A program made the translations under genes and the position numbers. Positions 1 to 12,776 of a DNA stretch of 64,000 nt are shown here, one piece after another. How positions within the stretch are numbered: position 1 is the stretch's first letter; each line of letters begins with the position of its first letter. Source of the stretch: Turbatrix aceti (lineage: Eukaryota > Nematoda > Chromadorea > Rhabditida > Panagrolaimidae); assembly GCA_963969345.1 (NCBI GenBank), contig OZ017770.1, positions 1,249,246-1,313,245 on the forward strand, read 5' to 3'. Under the pieces are notes generated by a model that searched no databases, was not told the DNA's origin, and saw nothing but the letters and a program-made list of their open reading frames with translations.

Positions 1-2840
1 TCTTGAAAAATGTGAGAATGATATAAGCATCAACGGTGTAGAGCACTGAGATGCCAATAATCGTGGATGATGCGCCCTGAAAACCAATCGGTTAGTAAAA
101 TGGATCTTATTGCATTGGGACACGTAGTTAGAAAACAAAATTACTTACCTGCAGAATGGGCCATCCCAGATGCGAGAGAGCACCCTTGACTCGGGATACA
201 CTGTCACCGTGGGCCGTGACAAAGGCGTAGACGATGTGGGCGGAAAGATCGACAGCAAAGCCAATTGACATGATGATGGAAATCATGGATACTGCATCGA
301 GATTGACTCCCCACAACGTCATGTAGCCAAAGACGCCAAGACTAATGGAAATAATCGAAAACATGATAAAGACAGCCGACGGGAAGCTGGGAATAAGAAG
401 CAGCGCAATGATGCTCATACAAATGAGAGAAATGCCAACGTTGCGAATTGTAGAAGGCAGAATTATGATATACTGATCCGCAAACGGAAACGCTTCGTGG
501 TATATTGTCATGTCAAACGGTTGCTCATCGGCAATCTTGCGCAACAAAATTGCTGCCAATTTGTGTTGATTTGGCTCGACGATATTTTTCAGTGCAATTT
601 GCATCCGGATGGCCTCGAATTTCTCAGTCGTTTTGTTGTAAACAATATCAGCTTTCCACTGGTTAGAAGCACCGGTGAATTTGAGCCAAGATTGCAGTTT
701 TTTGTTCCATATGCGATCACTGTCTTCTAACTCGGCGTTTAGTTGGTCAAGGTAGTTCAAAAACTCCAAGAAGAAAAATACGGTTCCTTCGCGACCCATT
801 GTGTATTCCGTATTTTCAAACGCCCTAATTGTTGACATTAATTTTTCCCTGAAAAAATCAAAACTATTAAAATTATCATCATTCCCATTTTTTACCTTTC
901 AATAGGATCAGAAAAATTAGGAGGTTTCAGGAAAGCAACGTGCAGCTGCGGACCAACTTTCCAAAACATTTTCATTTTGTTGAAGTACTCTGCGATGTAG
1001 TGGTCATCCGTGACCAAATGGCTGGGCTCGAGTCCTTCGCGGAAGTTGTTGACTCCGGACCACGCACCAAAAGCGTAGGCAAAGTAAAGGACCATAGCGA
1101 TAAAGCGAATGTCAGGACGCATCAAAAATGGTGCATATTGGTGGCTGAAAAATTTGTGCACCATATTGTTGGCATGGGTTGCATGTCGGACTTTGTAAGG
1201 TTCTACGGCGATCTTTTCCGGCAATGGGGGTTCGGTGTTATTGTGTTGTGCTTTGACGCAGTCATCCGTATTAACATGAATAGTCGTAAGATGAACCGCT
1301 TCTTTTTTCGCTGGAACAGGTCCAGAAATCTCTGCGACTGGATGAACTTTGTCTTGCATTTTGTAAAAAAAGATACAGTGGCGTCCTTCAGACTCAGCAA
1401 TCCCCATAATTGCCATAAATCCAGCGAAATAAGTCAACTGAAAGGCAAAAGAAAGTGAAAATGAAAGAAAAATATCCTCGTTTACCTGGAAAATATAGCA
1501 GAAGAAAACGGATGCACAGGCATATGTACAGAACAGTTCTATGCCTGGCAACTCGGTATAACAGCCGATGGCAAAAGAAAGGATATCGGTAATGTTGGTA
1601 ATGGATACCGCAACACCAGCTTGCATCATCATGAGACTCATACGTTCCTCAACAGGCAGAGATCGGTCGGTCTGATCCCAGCAGGCATTCATGATAAACA
1701 TATCGTCGATGCCAATTGCTAAAAAAATTTTTTTTGTCAACATTGACGACATCTAAAACATACCGATAATAAGAAAAGGAATAATCGTATTGATGACGTT
1801 GTAGGGGATTCCAATAAGCATCATCAGACCGAATCCGCAGGTCAGAGACATGAGCGTGTTCAACAATCCACAAACAGCGACCAGAGGTTTGCTGTGAATC
1901 CAGTCAATGCCGCCTTCGCCTTTTCCGTGCCGTATGACAAAAGCACATGAGAGACAAAACAAAGACAATGATGTAAAACTGGTTACAAAGTTGGGAATAA
2001 ACCGCTGTGCGTTTTCATCTAGACCATCTTCCAAAGATTGGTAGTGTGCAAATGAGATCTTGATAATGTCGGATTTAAACTTGTGAAGAAGATAGTCCTC
2101 TGCGGCGTATTCGTATGCTGTCGAATAGTCTCGAACGGTCTCTGGCGACTGTTTCAAAAAATAAAACAACTGCGTTATGGTTGCTTCGACGACCGTGTTG
2201 TCAGTTCTGTTCAGCGTTATACCACCAATTGCCGTTCCTAAGTAAACCGGAGTATCCTTGTTACCACCTTTGGGAAAATTCAAATCAATAACCCTGCCAA
2301 GCTTCGACATTTCTTTAAACATTCGAATGTGCTCATTTTCACCGCATTGCCAGTCGTAGTTCAGACAGAGATCCTGATAGGTCAGGTTGAATTTACCATC
2401 TTCAGTTGGAACCGTGATATTTGTCAGAAGATATTGATTGAGACGCTCGATTTCATCTAGAACATGCGGGCGAAGGATATTTCCCCCATCCAGAGATTGC
2501 ACTAGAATGTTGACAAATCGCTTCATTTCAAATGACTTTCCAGGTAGAAATTCGTTTTCCGTCAACGGCCACAGCCTGTTGAACGTGTTAAACTCATTTT
2601 TCCATCTACAATTGTACATGAGAATTCGAAGAAAACAAAATTTAAAAGCTACCTGGCCTCCCGCGGCGTGAAAACGTAGGCAGGGTCATCTATCCTGAGT
2701 TCGCTGTACCAATAAAATCCAACGCCAATAAAGGGAGTGATAAGAAGCGGGATAATAAATAACGGCCACCGGTATCGATAAGAAAATGCGCCGTACCAAT
2801 AAAAGAATCGCCTGAGAACAGGCTCAAGAGACGGCGGCAT
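1..2840 (-). CDS. Patched-related (PTR) membrane protein, 3' end cut by the window edge
   Basis: Exons on the minus strand: 2840-2653, 2605-1764, 1718-1486, 1437-896, 848-149 and 76 to the window edge, with matching phases and more than 850 codons. The protein is an RND-type multipass transporter-like protein with a sterol-sensing domain. Visible marks are an N-terminal membrane segment after a short cytosolic start (MPPSLEP), a long luminal loop, the charged motif AIGIDDMF in the fourth-helix position, and a second one, GFAVDLSAHI, in the matching position of the C-terminal half. Nematodes have expanded this family. Members act in cuticle formation, moulting and lipid or membrane trafficking rather than Hedgehog reception; that role is family knowledge and not visible here. 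The start at 2840 was chosen because an acceptor-like TTTTAG lies 7 bases before it, as at a trans-splice site. The longer open frame starting at 2948 would read through that site. Which ptr gene this is cannot be told. Confidence 0.9.
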
Positions 2841-4224
2841 TCGCTTTCTAAAACACAACTTTGAAATCGAAAACGTCAAAAAGTCGTACAATGAATGTAG
2901 CGTCAGATATTGATCAAAGAAAAAAAAGATTAGTGCAAGTAGTGACAAAAACTGCCTTGAATGGCGCGGGGATAATCATTTTTTGTATACATCATGAAAG
3001 ATCGCGCGTGGGGGGCTGTCGTAGGAGAGACAATCATAGGGGGCGAACAAAAGAGGGCGAAAGTAAATGGTCACTTTTGCTAGTGACTTTTTTAAATCTA
3101 CAATGGTTACTGGATGCGATATCGCTTGGTAAGATGTCTCAAGTGATCAACCAGCCGTTCAAATCCTTCCTTCCGGCATTGTCAATCCCTCTGCGACAAT
3201 GTAGGTCAGTTTGAGAGAGGATAGGTGCTATTCGTCTATCACGGATGACGCGCGGATACAACGACATTTATGCGATCGGCTTATTTCATATTCCCGCACT
3301 TGAGTGGGATATAAATCGCATTTCAATGTCATGTTACTTTGACATACGTAAAAATTTGCATTCATATAAAAAACAGGATTCAGGAAAAGAATGAAATTAA
3401 ATTAAACATTAATACACAGTTGTACAACAGAAGAAAAAAGGCACACAACCAGAGCCGCACAAATAAGAGATTTACAACTGCTTCTGTGATTCACAACAAA
3501 AAACTTTGATGTACTGCCCAGGGGGGTTTGATGTAGGGATAAAACGACAAAAACGAGTTCAGAGTTTGTCTTCGTCCGCTGGGCAGTACTCATCATAAAA
3601 CAGGAGATATAGACAGGGTCATCACCGACATCGCGTTCATAGAAGATTATTTACAGCTTTCTGACAACAAGCAGATCTATCAGAAGTAACAGACACTCAA
3701 TGAAAAAGAAATTTCATACTGATGCGAACACGTATGTACCCATGCAATGGTGTTGAAGACGTAGAAGGGAGGGGTCTGGAGTGACCACGTTCCACAAGCG
3801 GGGGCTTTTTTTGTCTTATTTACCCCTCTACCGACCGGTTCTGTGACTGGATCACATGCAAGAACGCACGCCACTTGTTTTCTCCGTGTTCATCCCTCTG
3901 TCGATGTATGAATGCCAACTCGTTTGGACGCGTACGAGACCTGCCCTCTGATGATCCTCTTTACCCCTATGGGATTTTTGACTGACGCTGGTGACCAGCT
4001 GCATTTCCGGTTTTTGTGCATGACCAAAATGCGATATTAAGAATGAATCACGCCAAGTTTAAGATAGAAGCCATCGAATTGCTTTTTCCATTAAGGTTCT
4101 CTTTTCCATTTATCAAGTCAAAAAATGAAATTCCATAAAAATGTGAGCGAAAGGATTTACAAAAAAAAGTAGTTTTGACAACAAATTTAGTGAATTCAGT
4201 CATCTGTAGAAAAAACAGCCGGAG
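2841..4224. other. Intergenic region between the PTR and intermediate filament genes
   Basis: No open frame here looks like coding sequence. The region should hold the PTR promoter (right of 2840) and the 3' flank of the intermediate filament gene (left of 4225). The one structured element seen is the inverted repeat at 3506-3593, listed separately. Confidence 0.6.
3506..3593. repeat. Imperfect hairpin, 14-16-base arms
   Basis: The left arm around 3507-3521 (core TACTGCCCAG) is repeated in reverse complement around 3579-3593 (core CTGGGCAGTA followed by CTCATC). A spacer of about 57 bases separates them. The arms pair over about 14 bases with a two-base bulge. It may be a short fold-back element or a transcribed hairpin; nothing else identifies it. 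Confidence 0.5.
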
Positions 4225-6327
4225 TTAAGAAGCAACCTGGCTGGACCGTTGGATGTGGGTCGCGCGCTCCTGAAAACATAACGGTTTTGTTCGTGCACAA
4301 GTTTGAATTAATTGAAATTTTTTAATTACTCACTTCGCCTTCACGATTGTACAGAATTGTCTGCACATTACTTCCAACGCCAAACGTGTCTTCGGTTTCG
4401 ACGACAATTTGTTCCGGCGGACTGTGCAGGCCTCCTGCGTTGCGGACCCAGATCTGAAAACCAATTGAGGGTGATTGGACGATGAATGAGTCAAATTTAC
4501 CTTGAGCGAGCTGAGAGGCTTCAGAATAAAGTCTTTTGGCAGAGTGACAACAATTTCGCGTTTTCCATCAATCTTGCGCTTCAACTTCCATTCACCGATG
4601 TTTTCTTCTTTGCCTCGGTTTGTGTTTTCAAGGACGATAAACTTGCCTTCGGGAGATGTTTCCTGGAAACAAAAAAGATTCATTACATAAAATTAAACCA
4701 GCGAAAACTAACATGAATCGCGACATTGCCCTTTGCGGACCGCGAATATGACTGCCGACTGGACGTTTCGCCCTTGACGACACGCATCGTTTCGGTATCG
4801 GCATTCTCGTTGATACCGGTGGTACGAACAACTTGTTCGACGAGTTGCTTAAGACCAGGACCGTCGCCTTCTCCTTCAAGCATCTTACGGTAGATCGCAA
4901 TCTCAGCATCAAGGGTCTGAAAAAGGAATGTCATTGAGTGCATAATTAATAAAATTATTCACTCACTTGCTTGGTATCAAGCAGCATTTGAAGTTCGACC
5001 ATAAGAGCTTGGCATTCTTCGCGCATTTTGCGAATCTGAGCATCCTTGGCGTTGAGAGCGTCTTCGTACGAACGCTGGTCGTCTTCAATCTGGTAGTTGA
5101 GTTCCTGGATTTGCTTTTCAAGCATTGCATTCTGAAAATAAGGGACTCAGTTATTTTACTACATTGAAAAAAAACATACGCGTCCTTCCAAATCGGCGAG
5201 CTTGCCACGCAGTTCCGTAAGGTTTGTGCGTAGGCGCTTGACCTCTTCCTTCTGGTAGCCTTGCTCGATGTTGTTGCGAGCCGACTGCGTTTCAATCTCC
5301 TGCACCTTAAGCTTATACCAGCTTTCGATGTCATTACGATTGGCGTTGTTGAGATTATCGTATTCTTCGCGGATATCGCGGATAGCCTGTGCAAGTTCAT
5401 TGCGGAAGAACTCTCGGTTTTCGCTAGTGGTATCGCGAGCAGCCATGCCCTGGAGGTCTCGGATTTCCTGGTCATGGGATCGGCTCAGGAAGTCAATTTC
5501 CTCAAGAAGCGTCGTGACTTGATTTTGATAATCAATGCGGTTGAGAGTTTCCTGATCGAGTTCGGTTTTGACGCGTTGAAGCTCTCCGTTCAAGCGGAGA
5601 TTCTCTTTCTTGAGCCGAGTGATTTCTTCCTCAAGAAGAGCGATCCGTCGACGCAGAAGATTGATTTCAGCTTCCAAGTTTGAAAGCTTGACCAGAAGTT
5701 CATCAATAAGAGCGCGATCCACTACACGGCCGTTGACGGCTTCCTCAAACTTTGTCTTGAGCGTCGCCAGTTCCTCTTGCAGCTTGCGTAGATTGTTTTC
5801 CAAATCGCCCTTGGCAGAGCCCGTCTCCGAAACCAGACGATGAGCAGTCTGAAATAGTTTATTTAGAGCTTGGCAAAATTCATTCAGTGCTTTCTTACAG
5901 TGAGCTCGGACTCGTACATGGTTTTGATGCTCGACGTGTCCTTGCCCCAGCGGTTTTTCAATAGCTCAAGATCGGCTTGAAGCTTTCGGTTTTGTGCTTC
6001 GAGGAAGCGGACCTTCTCGATGTATCCCGCAAGACGGTCGTTAAGCTCGCTCATTTCCTTCTTTTCACGCTCACGAGTGTCACGGATAGCCGAGGCGGCA
6101 TTCTGGCCGAAGGGAGATGCACCGCTATTCGTGATCGTCGATGAGCTCATCTCGGTGACAATCTTCAGAACACGGTTGCCAGTGCCAGATGCTAAAAAGC
6201 ATTTTATTTTCTTTTTTTTAACGATACAATGCCTCAACTTACGAGCTCCACTGGTACTCGAGTAGTTAATCGAGTTGCGGTTGAAGTTCGGACGAGCCGA
6301 AATCGAGCTACGATATTCATCCGACAT
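4225..6327 (-). CDS. Cytoplasmic intermediate filament protein (IFA-like)
   Basis: Eight exons: 6327-6243, 6191-5899, 5848-5180, 5131-4967, 4916-4713, 4662-4501, 4453-4334, 4269-4225. They total 1743 bases and encode 580 residues. The order is the standard one: a Ser/Asn-rich head, then the coil-1A start motif ending [19 protein letters not shown], a long heptad-repeat rod, the conserved rod end [11 protein letters not shown] (LDAE before it), a linker, and a lamin-type globular tail ([19 protein letters not shown]). The long coil 1B and lamin tail are the invertebrate, lamin-like form. The head (MSDEYRSS then RPNFNR) reminds me of nematode A-type chains, so an ifa gene is likeliest, but the A/B distinction was not tested. 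Such filaments strengthen epidermis, pharynx and intestine and anchor muscle through epidermal attachments. An acceptor-like TTATAG about 17 bases upstream of the ATG may be the trans-splice site. Confidence 0.93.
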
Positions 6328-7217
6328 ATTGGGGATATTTTTCTATAACAATGAGAACTCTTACACCTGAAGAAAGATATAGTTGCGCGTAAACAGAAAT
6401 AGTGACAGCACGCTGGCAGTGTGTGGCTTTTTTATCACAAACGGCAATCGCGAAAGAACGACCGCGATTTTTGTGCAAATGACAAAATTGGTGGTAGTAC
6501 TGATGGCTGCGCATACTTGCGTCTCATAAAATCTAGAAACACGTCCATTTAGACGTAACTGCAGGTGGGCGTGTTGCTCTAATGGAATAGTTCTTGCCTC
6601 CAAAAACGCTCGAAGACTGGTCAATTTTTTGTTGATACATCGTAATTTAAAGAAATGCAAAAAAAACAGACAAATGAAATTGATGTAAATTTGGGCATTC
6701 CCACACGTATCCAACTATGTTCTCAAACTATCAGAAGAGAAACAGGTTAAATAAAGCGAAATGATAAACTAGCCAAGTAATGAATTTGCAAAAAAAGGCG
6801 GTTGACACTTGTTTATGCATCTCGACCTATTCTATGTGTAATCAACAACATTTTTCCACACAACCCTTAACTGGTTTTAATCAAGCCCGTGCGCGATGTC
6901 ATATCGTCGTTGCGTGGACCAAATCAAAGGCGGTCGACACCGACAATATTCTCACAAACATAACTTACATTTTCTGAATGCCTTGTGAGTCACCTCCTTT
7001 AACTCTCCCCAAAAAGAACAATTTCTGGCTTCATTTACAATTAAAAATAAACCCAACAATCATACTCAGTAACTCATTGTATCATACTCGTTTTGAAAAT
7101 GCCAAAAACATAAACAGGCACTTGAATCAAACGAATGGCTAGACAGAGAACAAATAAAGTTAAGGCAAGAGCGAGAGCGAGAGCAAGAAGATAGGCAATG
7201 GGAGTGTATTATTATTC
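6328..7217. other. Intergenic region between intermediate filament and prolyl hydroxylase genes
   Basis: No convincing coding sequence was seen. It carries the upstream region of the filament gene and the 3' flank of the hydroxylase gene, including a purine-rich GAGAGCGAGAGCAAG tract near 7170-7185. Confidence 0.5.
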
Positions 7218-9286
7218 TTATGGGCTCAGGTTAAGGTGATATCGTGGCTCTGGGCCTCCAAGGTCACCGACAAAGCGTTCTTGCGCCGACATCTTGAGAC
7301 CGCACGGGCGGCGGGTATCCTGGGCTGCCTCATGGATCCATTTGTTGGAGACCCATTTGACACCTAGACAGACGGGACATGCTGCGTGCCGAGTGCGAAG
7401 GTCGCCTTCACCGGAGCGCAGCAGGTTATACCAGAAAAGTGCGTCGTTCTGAAATGAATCACTGTTTCATTTATAAATAACGATCAAAATGTCCCACCTT
7501 AGAAGGCATCACAGCGGTTTTCAGCTCGGTGAAAACAGTGCCACCGCCCATTTCTGGTTGAGTCATCTGAAAGAAATGAGAAATTAATTGATGATCACTA
7601 ATTGAGATAACAAACGTAGAAAAGAACAGTTGCAATACGATTGCCGGTGCCGAGATCTTGGAACGCTTTGACTTCTTCCTTGCGTGCGTGATCAAAATGA
7701 GGATCATAGTGACCACCGATGCCGTAGTTAGCAATCTGAAGCTCTTCGGCAGTCTCCTGTTCAAGATTGGTCATCATGTCAATGCGTTTGTTGATTCTCT
7801 CCACAACTTCATGCTCCGTGGCCTTTAACCAAGCGCTAAAACCCCAACTGTTACTTTCCCCCGTTGTTAACCTAGATACGTGCCTTTTACTGATGCGATA
7901 GTTCGCGGTCTCGAGTTCGCCTGTTACACTGTTTTGAACGGTAGCGCGAGCAAGCTAAAAAACAATTTTTTTTCTGTTCCGTTTTACGTAGTAATTTTTT
8001 ATACACTGCCAAAACAAATGACTGACCTTGGGCTTTGCAAGATTTTGAATAGTTCTGACTTCGTCGTCGCTCATGACATTGCGGAAGAGTACGGCAAGAG
8101 GGTTAAAACGCATGATTTCTACCTTGATAGGTGCAATTCGCAAGAATGGACGGTCCATCTTGTAGTAGCAGTAAAGCTTTGAAGTTTCTTTGACACTCTG
8201 TAATTTTTTTGTTGCATTTAATTTTGTTTTTTTGCAAGATAAACATACGACAGGAACTTCATTGCGACAAAGTGCTTCGTATATGCTGCGTTCGGTGGAT
8301 TCAAAATTTTCAACGGGACGAATGTTCACAAGAGGAGGAATGTTCTTTCGCCACTGTGCGCGAGGAACGTTGTCGGCGGCCAGCTGGTCTTCGTACCACT
8401 TGATGTTACCTCTAGCGCGGGGATGATTGGGAGCTAAAAGTTGTACAGTCATTGTTTGTGACCTCGATAATGTGCATACCAATTGTAATGAGTCGGTCGG
8501 TGACGGCAAGAGCTCGCTTCACATTGTCCTGCTTGTACAACGCAAAAGCCAAATACTCGAGAATATCAGTTTCGTCCGCTGATTGGGGATTTTCATTCTT
8601 GAGGCGATCCAGAGCTTCATTCATCCAAAGGATAGTATGATAATAATCCTCGGCATTGTAAGCCAAGCGACCGACTTCAAAAACGTCATGAGCTAAAATT
8701 GTACAAATTAAATGTCTGCAAATGTTAACAAAATATGCAAACCATTGAGCTTTGCACTAACACGGCGATTATTGATGATACCCTCAGCAAGATCATGTGT
8801 GTCAAGGCGATAAGTATCTTGAAGACGGAGAATACCTAGTGCGGCGCCAGAGAGATCCTCATTTGACGGAAATTTGTATGCATGGCTTCGTGTAACGTTG
8901 TTCAGGAAGCTTTCAGTCACATCATCCCGCATCTGATCCTGGAGATCGGTCCATGTCTCGACGAGTCGCTTGATGAGACGGAAAGCATTAACCGGGTTAG
9001 TAACAACATTAATATTTTGTTTAACGTCGTCGTTTTTATCATGATATTTGTCAACCAGTCTATAATATAACATTGGTCAACCCAAAAGTCAGTAATATAA
9101 AAAAACTAAGTCTCACTCTCGCAGCTGAGTAAGTCTCTCTTGCTCCCGGACAATGTAGCTGTGAATAAGCTCAGGAATGTGTTGCTCAACAATTTGTAAT
9201 TTTTGCAAGTCGGCAATTGAAGTAAACACGTCTGCCGACGTCAACGCGCAGAGAGCGGTCAATCCCAATACAGTGACCGCATTCAT
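7218..9286 (-). CDS. Prolyl 4-hydroxylase alpha subunit (collagen type)
   Basis: Nine exons: 9286-9117, 9059-8743, 8692-8480, 8433-8249, 8197-8027, 7954-7884, 7835-7616, 7566-7498, 7448-7218. They encode 548 residues. The protein hydroxylates proline in procollagen in the ER lumen using Fe(II), 2-oxoglutarate, oxygen and ascorbate, in complex with protein disulfide isomerase. Visible features are a signal peptide (TVLGLTALCALTSA), an N-terminal dimerisation and peptide-binding region, and a C-terminal double-stranded beta-helix. The iron ligands are H418, D420 (in HYDPHFD) and H493 (in TRHAACPV); K503 binds 2-oxoglutarate (VKWVSNKW). The family members PHY-1/DPY-18 and PHY-2 make nematode cuticle collagen; which one this is was not decided. 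No ER-retention signal is present at the C-terminus, as expected because the PDI partner supplies it. The start follows a GCGTTTCAG acceptor 7 bases upstream. The intron 7883-7836 begins GC rather than GT. Confidence 0.94.
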
Positions 9287-9821
9287 CCTCGTACTGAAAC
9301 GCGCAAAAATGAGTTAGAGCGATCGATTGCGATAAATTGTTTAGGACAACCAAGTGCATCCAGGCAATCTGCACGCAATTCTACTAAAGCAACGAATAAT
9401 GAATGCCAGGCAGCTATGCTTTTTCGCAACACCAGGTCAGTCGAGCGAACGGGGTTGAAGAAGGATGGACAGCGCCCAAGCTTTGCCAGCTTGCACTGCC
9501 TAGCAGGCGCTCCTGCCAATCCGTCTTTTGCGAAGAAACGTGCAAAGTTCAAAAGATGACTGCCAGACCAGCTGGACTGACGAACGCGGATCTGGACATC
9601 AGACGGTGCTGATATCAGCACAAAAAAGGATAACAGTTGAAACCAACGGTGTTCGGGGGAGATGCTGGTCATGCCTGCCAGTCTGTGAGGCCGATCGCTC
9701 AGTCGCACGCTCAGGGTGTATCCTTCTTCCAAATAAATACGCCGCCGTGCATGCTCGCGCAGCCTTTTCTATGCCACGTCTCTTTTCTCCCTTCGCGCAT
9801 ATTCAAAAAGAAACTAGGACG
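9287..9821. other. Region upstream of the prolyl hydroxylase gene
   Basis: This is the presumed promoter of the hydroxylase and the 3' side of Sec24. It is richer in G and C than most spacers here and stays open in a minus-strand frame of 149 codons (9732-9283), but that frame shows no domain I know and overlaps the hydroxylase start. I read it as regulatory sequence. Its right edge is the outer boundary of the inverted Sec24 duplication. Confidence 0.4.
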
Positions 9822-12776
9822 ACTTCGCGCACAAAACATCACGTACTCACTCCAAGTCCACGTCAGCGTTGTCAACTTGCTCCAACAAGTCCTTTTACGC
9901 TTAATATTCAAATAATCTTAATTTATCTACAAAAAATTATAATATTCCCCTTAAATTAACTCTCAACAAAAATATCATTATTCCGCGCAATGAACAAAAA
10001 ATCCACCTTTGGACAACAGAAATGAAAATTATGACAGGATAGTGCGGATTTCGTGATGAACCTGGCATAGGAAATCCACATACGACGAGGTGTTGTTTGC
10101 GTACTTGTCTTCGACCAGAAACTTGCGCATCCACGACTCCAAGGTGTCATTTTGCTTGACGACAAAGAGTTTCAGTCCGTTGGGGCGCCGAGCAGTCAGG
10201 TCACGTAGCCAGGCTTGAAGAGCGTGCGAGTGAGGGTTGTCGAGTTCGACAAGACGAGTTTTCTAAAAAAATTGGCATTAGTCGTTCATTTAGCATTGGG
10301 CAAAAAATTATAACTTACCTCGCCGATGTGTTGAAAAGATTCAATGCCAAAGATATTTTTAAGAAATTCGGAGTTAACACCCTGACCAATCCAAATGAAG
10401 CTAAAAATGCTGTTCTCGACAAAGTAAGCCGAAGTCGGTTGGAGAAAATCGATAGAAGCGCGGTTCTGAGTCAAAGGCACATCGAAAGATTCTGGCTTGG
10501 TGATATCCACGACCTGTGGGTACAAAAGGCGAAGGAGAAGATCCGTGCGCAACGAAGAGATCATCGACATAAGGTAGACGCGGTCGTCGACTGTCAGCTC
10601 GCTGCCACCATGGACGGCATCGTTCCGAAGAATGCAGTTGCTGTACAGCGGAAGTAATTTGAGGGCTTCCGGCAAAACGAGTTGACTCAGAGGTGAGGAC
10701 GCACTGCACTTGGAGCGGTATGTGGCAAGGATCTGCGCACAACGGCTGATAAGTTCAGTCTTCATGTCCTGAGGGTTGCGCTCGCGTATGGTCTTTTCGG
10801 CAACACGAGTCAGGAATGCAACCAGCGTGTCGGGGTAGCTGAGGCGGAAGAGAACGTTGTAGTCGTTGGTTACGGCAAGGCTCAGGTTGTGGATGCGTAC
10901 ACGACGCTGACCACCGACGCTCGTGAAAAGAACAGCAATTTGGATCACAGCAGACTGCTTCGAATCCAGAGTGTCATCGTACTTGATTTCAGTGACAAAG
11001 GTGTAGTCACTGTTGACGACGCCAACCTCGATATCCGTCGTGTTGTTCATGTAGAAATTACCGTAGAAACCGGTAGGACGAATTCCAGTAGAAGTGCGCA
11101 CGCGCATCGCAATGTCGAAGCCGACCTGGCGACTCGTGTCGTGCAGCAGATCACGAACAAAGCGATCGCCGTCACGCTCAGCATCGAAGTACATGTAGCG
11201 GTAGATGGAGCCTCCAGACGTCGTAATGACAGGAGCGATTGATGCCAGATCAACGCTGCTGTTGGGGAACAAATAGAGACTAACGGAGGCGCCGTCTTTG
11301 ATGCACTGCTCGCCGAGTTTGGTGTAGAAATCATCCGCCGGCAGGAGTTGCGGGCGTTCTTTGTCCGTGCCCAGTACTTTGCGATCTTCACGAACCTTCA
11401 GACGACCCGGAGCATCAAAGTTCGGGATGTGTGAATGGAAAATAAACATTTTTCCGGCGCACTTCAAATCGCGGAAGATTGAAAGACCAGTCTGAATGAC
11501 GGGACCCAGGATGACGTCGGTGGTACGGGTATCACCGTGCTCGGCAACAATGGAATCGAGAACCCTGAAAAAAAACGCCGTAACAAAGACAAGGGCACCA
11601 AAAAGTACATACCGACGAAGCGAAGCTTCAGCTCTGTCTGCCTCAATGACAAGTCCCTCCAGGAAAGGGGTATACACGTCCTTTAACTCGCTGACAACAG
11701 AAACGTTGGCCGAAGAAGCATTCAAGTCGTAGAAATACATCATGGTATCGTAGGCAACCAATCCTACCTTGATTGTTGAGCTTTCCTGTCCCTCGTCTCT
11801 GAAAAAGTAACTCCGTGGATCAAACGTCATAAAACCGCAAAAATACATACTTTGGTAGATTTTTCAAAATATCAGGAAGCGCTTTTGTGAACGCTGCAAC
11901 GACGCCGTTCTTCATGGAATTGTACGAGATATCCAGGAAGAAAATAAAGACAGGCTGGTTGGGAGCGACACCGTGTCGGCAGTATTCTTTCGTGGCAACA
12001 AACTCATATGATCCGAGGTACTGCTCAGGACGATGCTGGATATCGGTACGACGTCCCGTGTGATCCAGGTGAGCGAAGTAAACGTCGGGAACTATAAAGA
12101 AACTAGTTCAATCAGCTCAAAATATATAAAAACTCACTGGAAGTCCCGGTGTGGCAGAAAGCGCACTTGAACTTGCGCCCACCATCGATGAATTCCATCA
12201 TCGGACACATGTAAGCCTTGCACCGATTGCAACGTACAGGACCGAGTTCGCCGAGATCTATGACGGGAGGTTTGTACTCGTTTGCAGACAGCTGAGCAAA
12301 AGGCGTGAACTCAACTGCGAAGGGCAGTGAGGAGCTTTTCAGAAACTCGTTGGCAACCGGAACTGCGTAAATCGTCGAGCGAACAAACTTTGGGTTAGAG
12401 TTGCCTTGATCTTGAGCGTAAAAGTCGGTCGTAGTGAGCGGTGGATACTCAGCAGTAGGAAAACCGGTCGCAAAGAAACCGCCATGAATTTGACGATCAT
12501 CGTCCAGAACCTGGACCACGTTTGGAAGATGAGCAGGATCAAGGCGTTGTCGAGGAGCTTGCGGTTGAAATCCTGCATCGCCCGGAGGATAATAGCCCTG
12601 ATTTGGGTATCCACCCATTGACGGAGGTCCACCTGGAGGAGCCTGGCCTCCCATTGGAGGCAAGCCTGAAAGTCCACCCATCGGAGGCATGCCAGGAGGT
12701 CCTCCGAGTCCCGGAAGTGGCGGAGGACCGCCGGAAGGAAAAGCTGCACCAAGTTGAGGAGGTTGCGGGAGTCCAT
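9822..12776 (-). repeat. Left arm of a 3-kb inverted duplication (Sec24)
   Basis: This arm matches 15745-18649 in reverse complement. The match runs from the proline-rich N-terminal part of Sec24 through all later exons and introns, the stop codon and about 200 bases of 3' flank. It then stops near 9822, where GTGCGCGAAGT is followed by unrelated sequence in the two copies. The two arms are about 3 kb apart and flank ufbp-1. Confidence 0.9.

Noticed and set aside
2649..2948. Longer N-terminus for the PTR protein starting at 2948
   Set aside because: It would read through a TTTTAG acceptor and a Phe-rich stretch typical of intron or leader sequence; the ATG at 2840 fits the family start.
9283..9732. 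149-codon minus-strand frame upstream of prolyl hydroxylase
   Set aside because: It has no recognisable domain, overlaps the hydroxylase start and acceptor, and has equally long frames on the other strand, as expected in GC-richer non-coding DNA.
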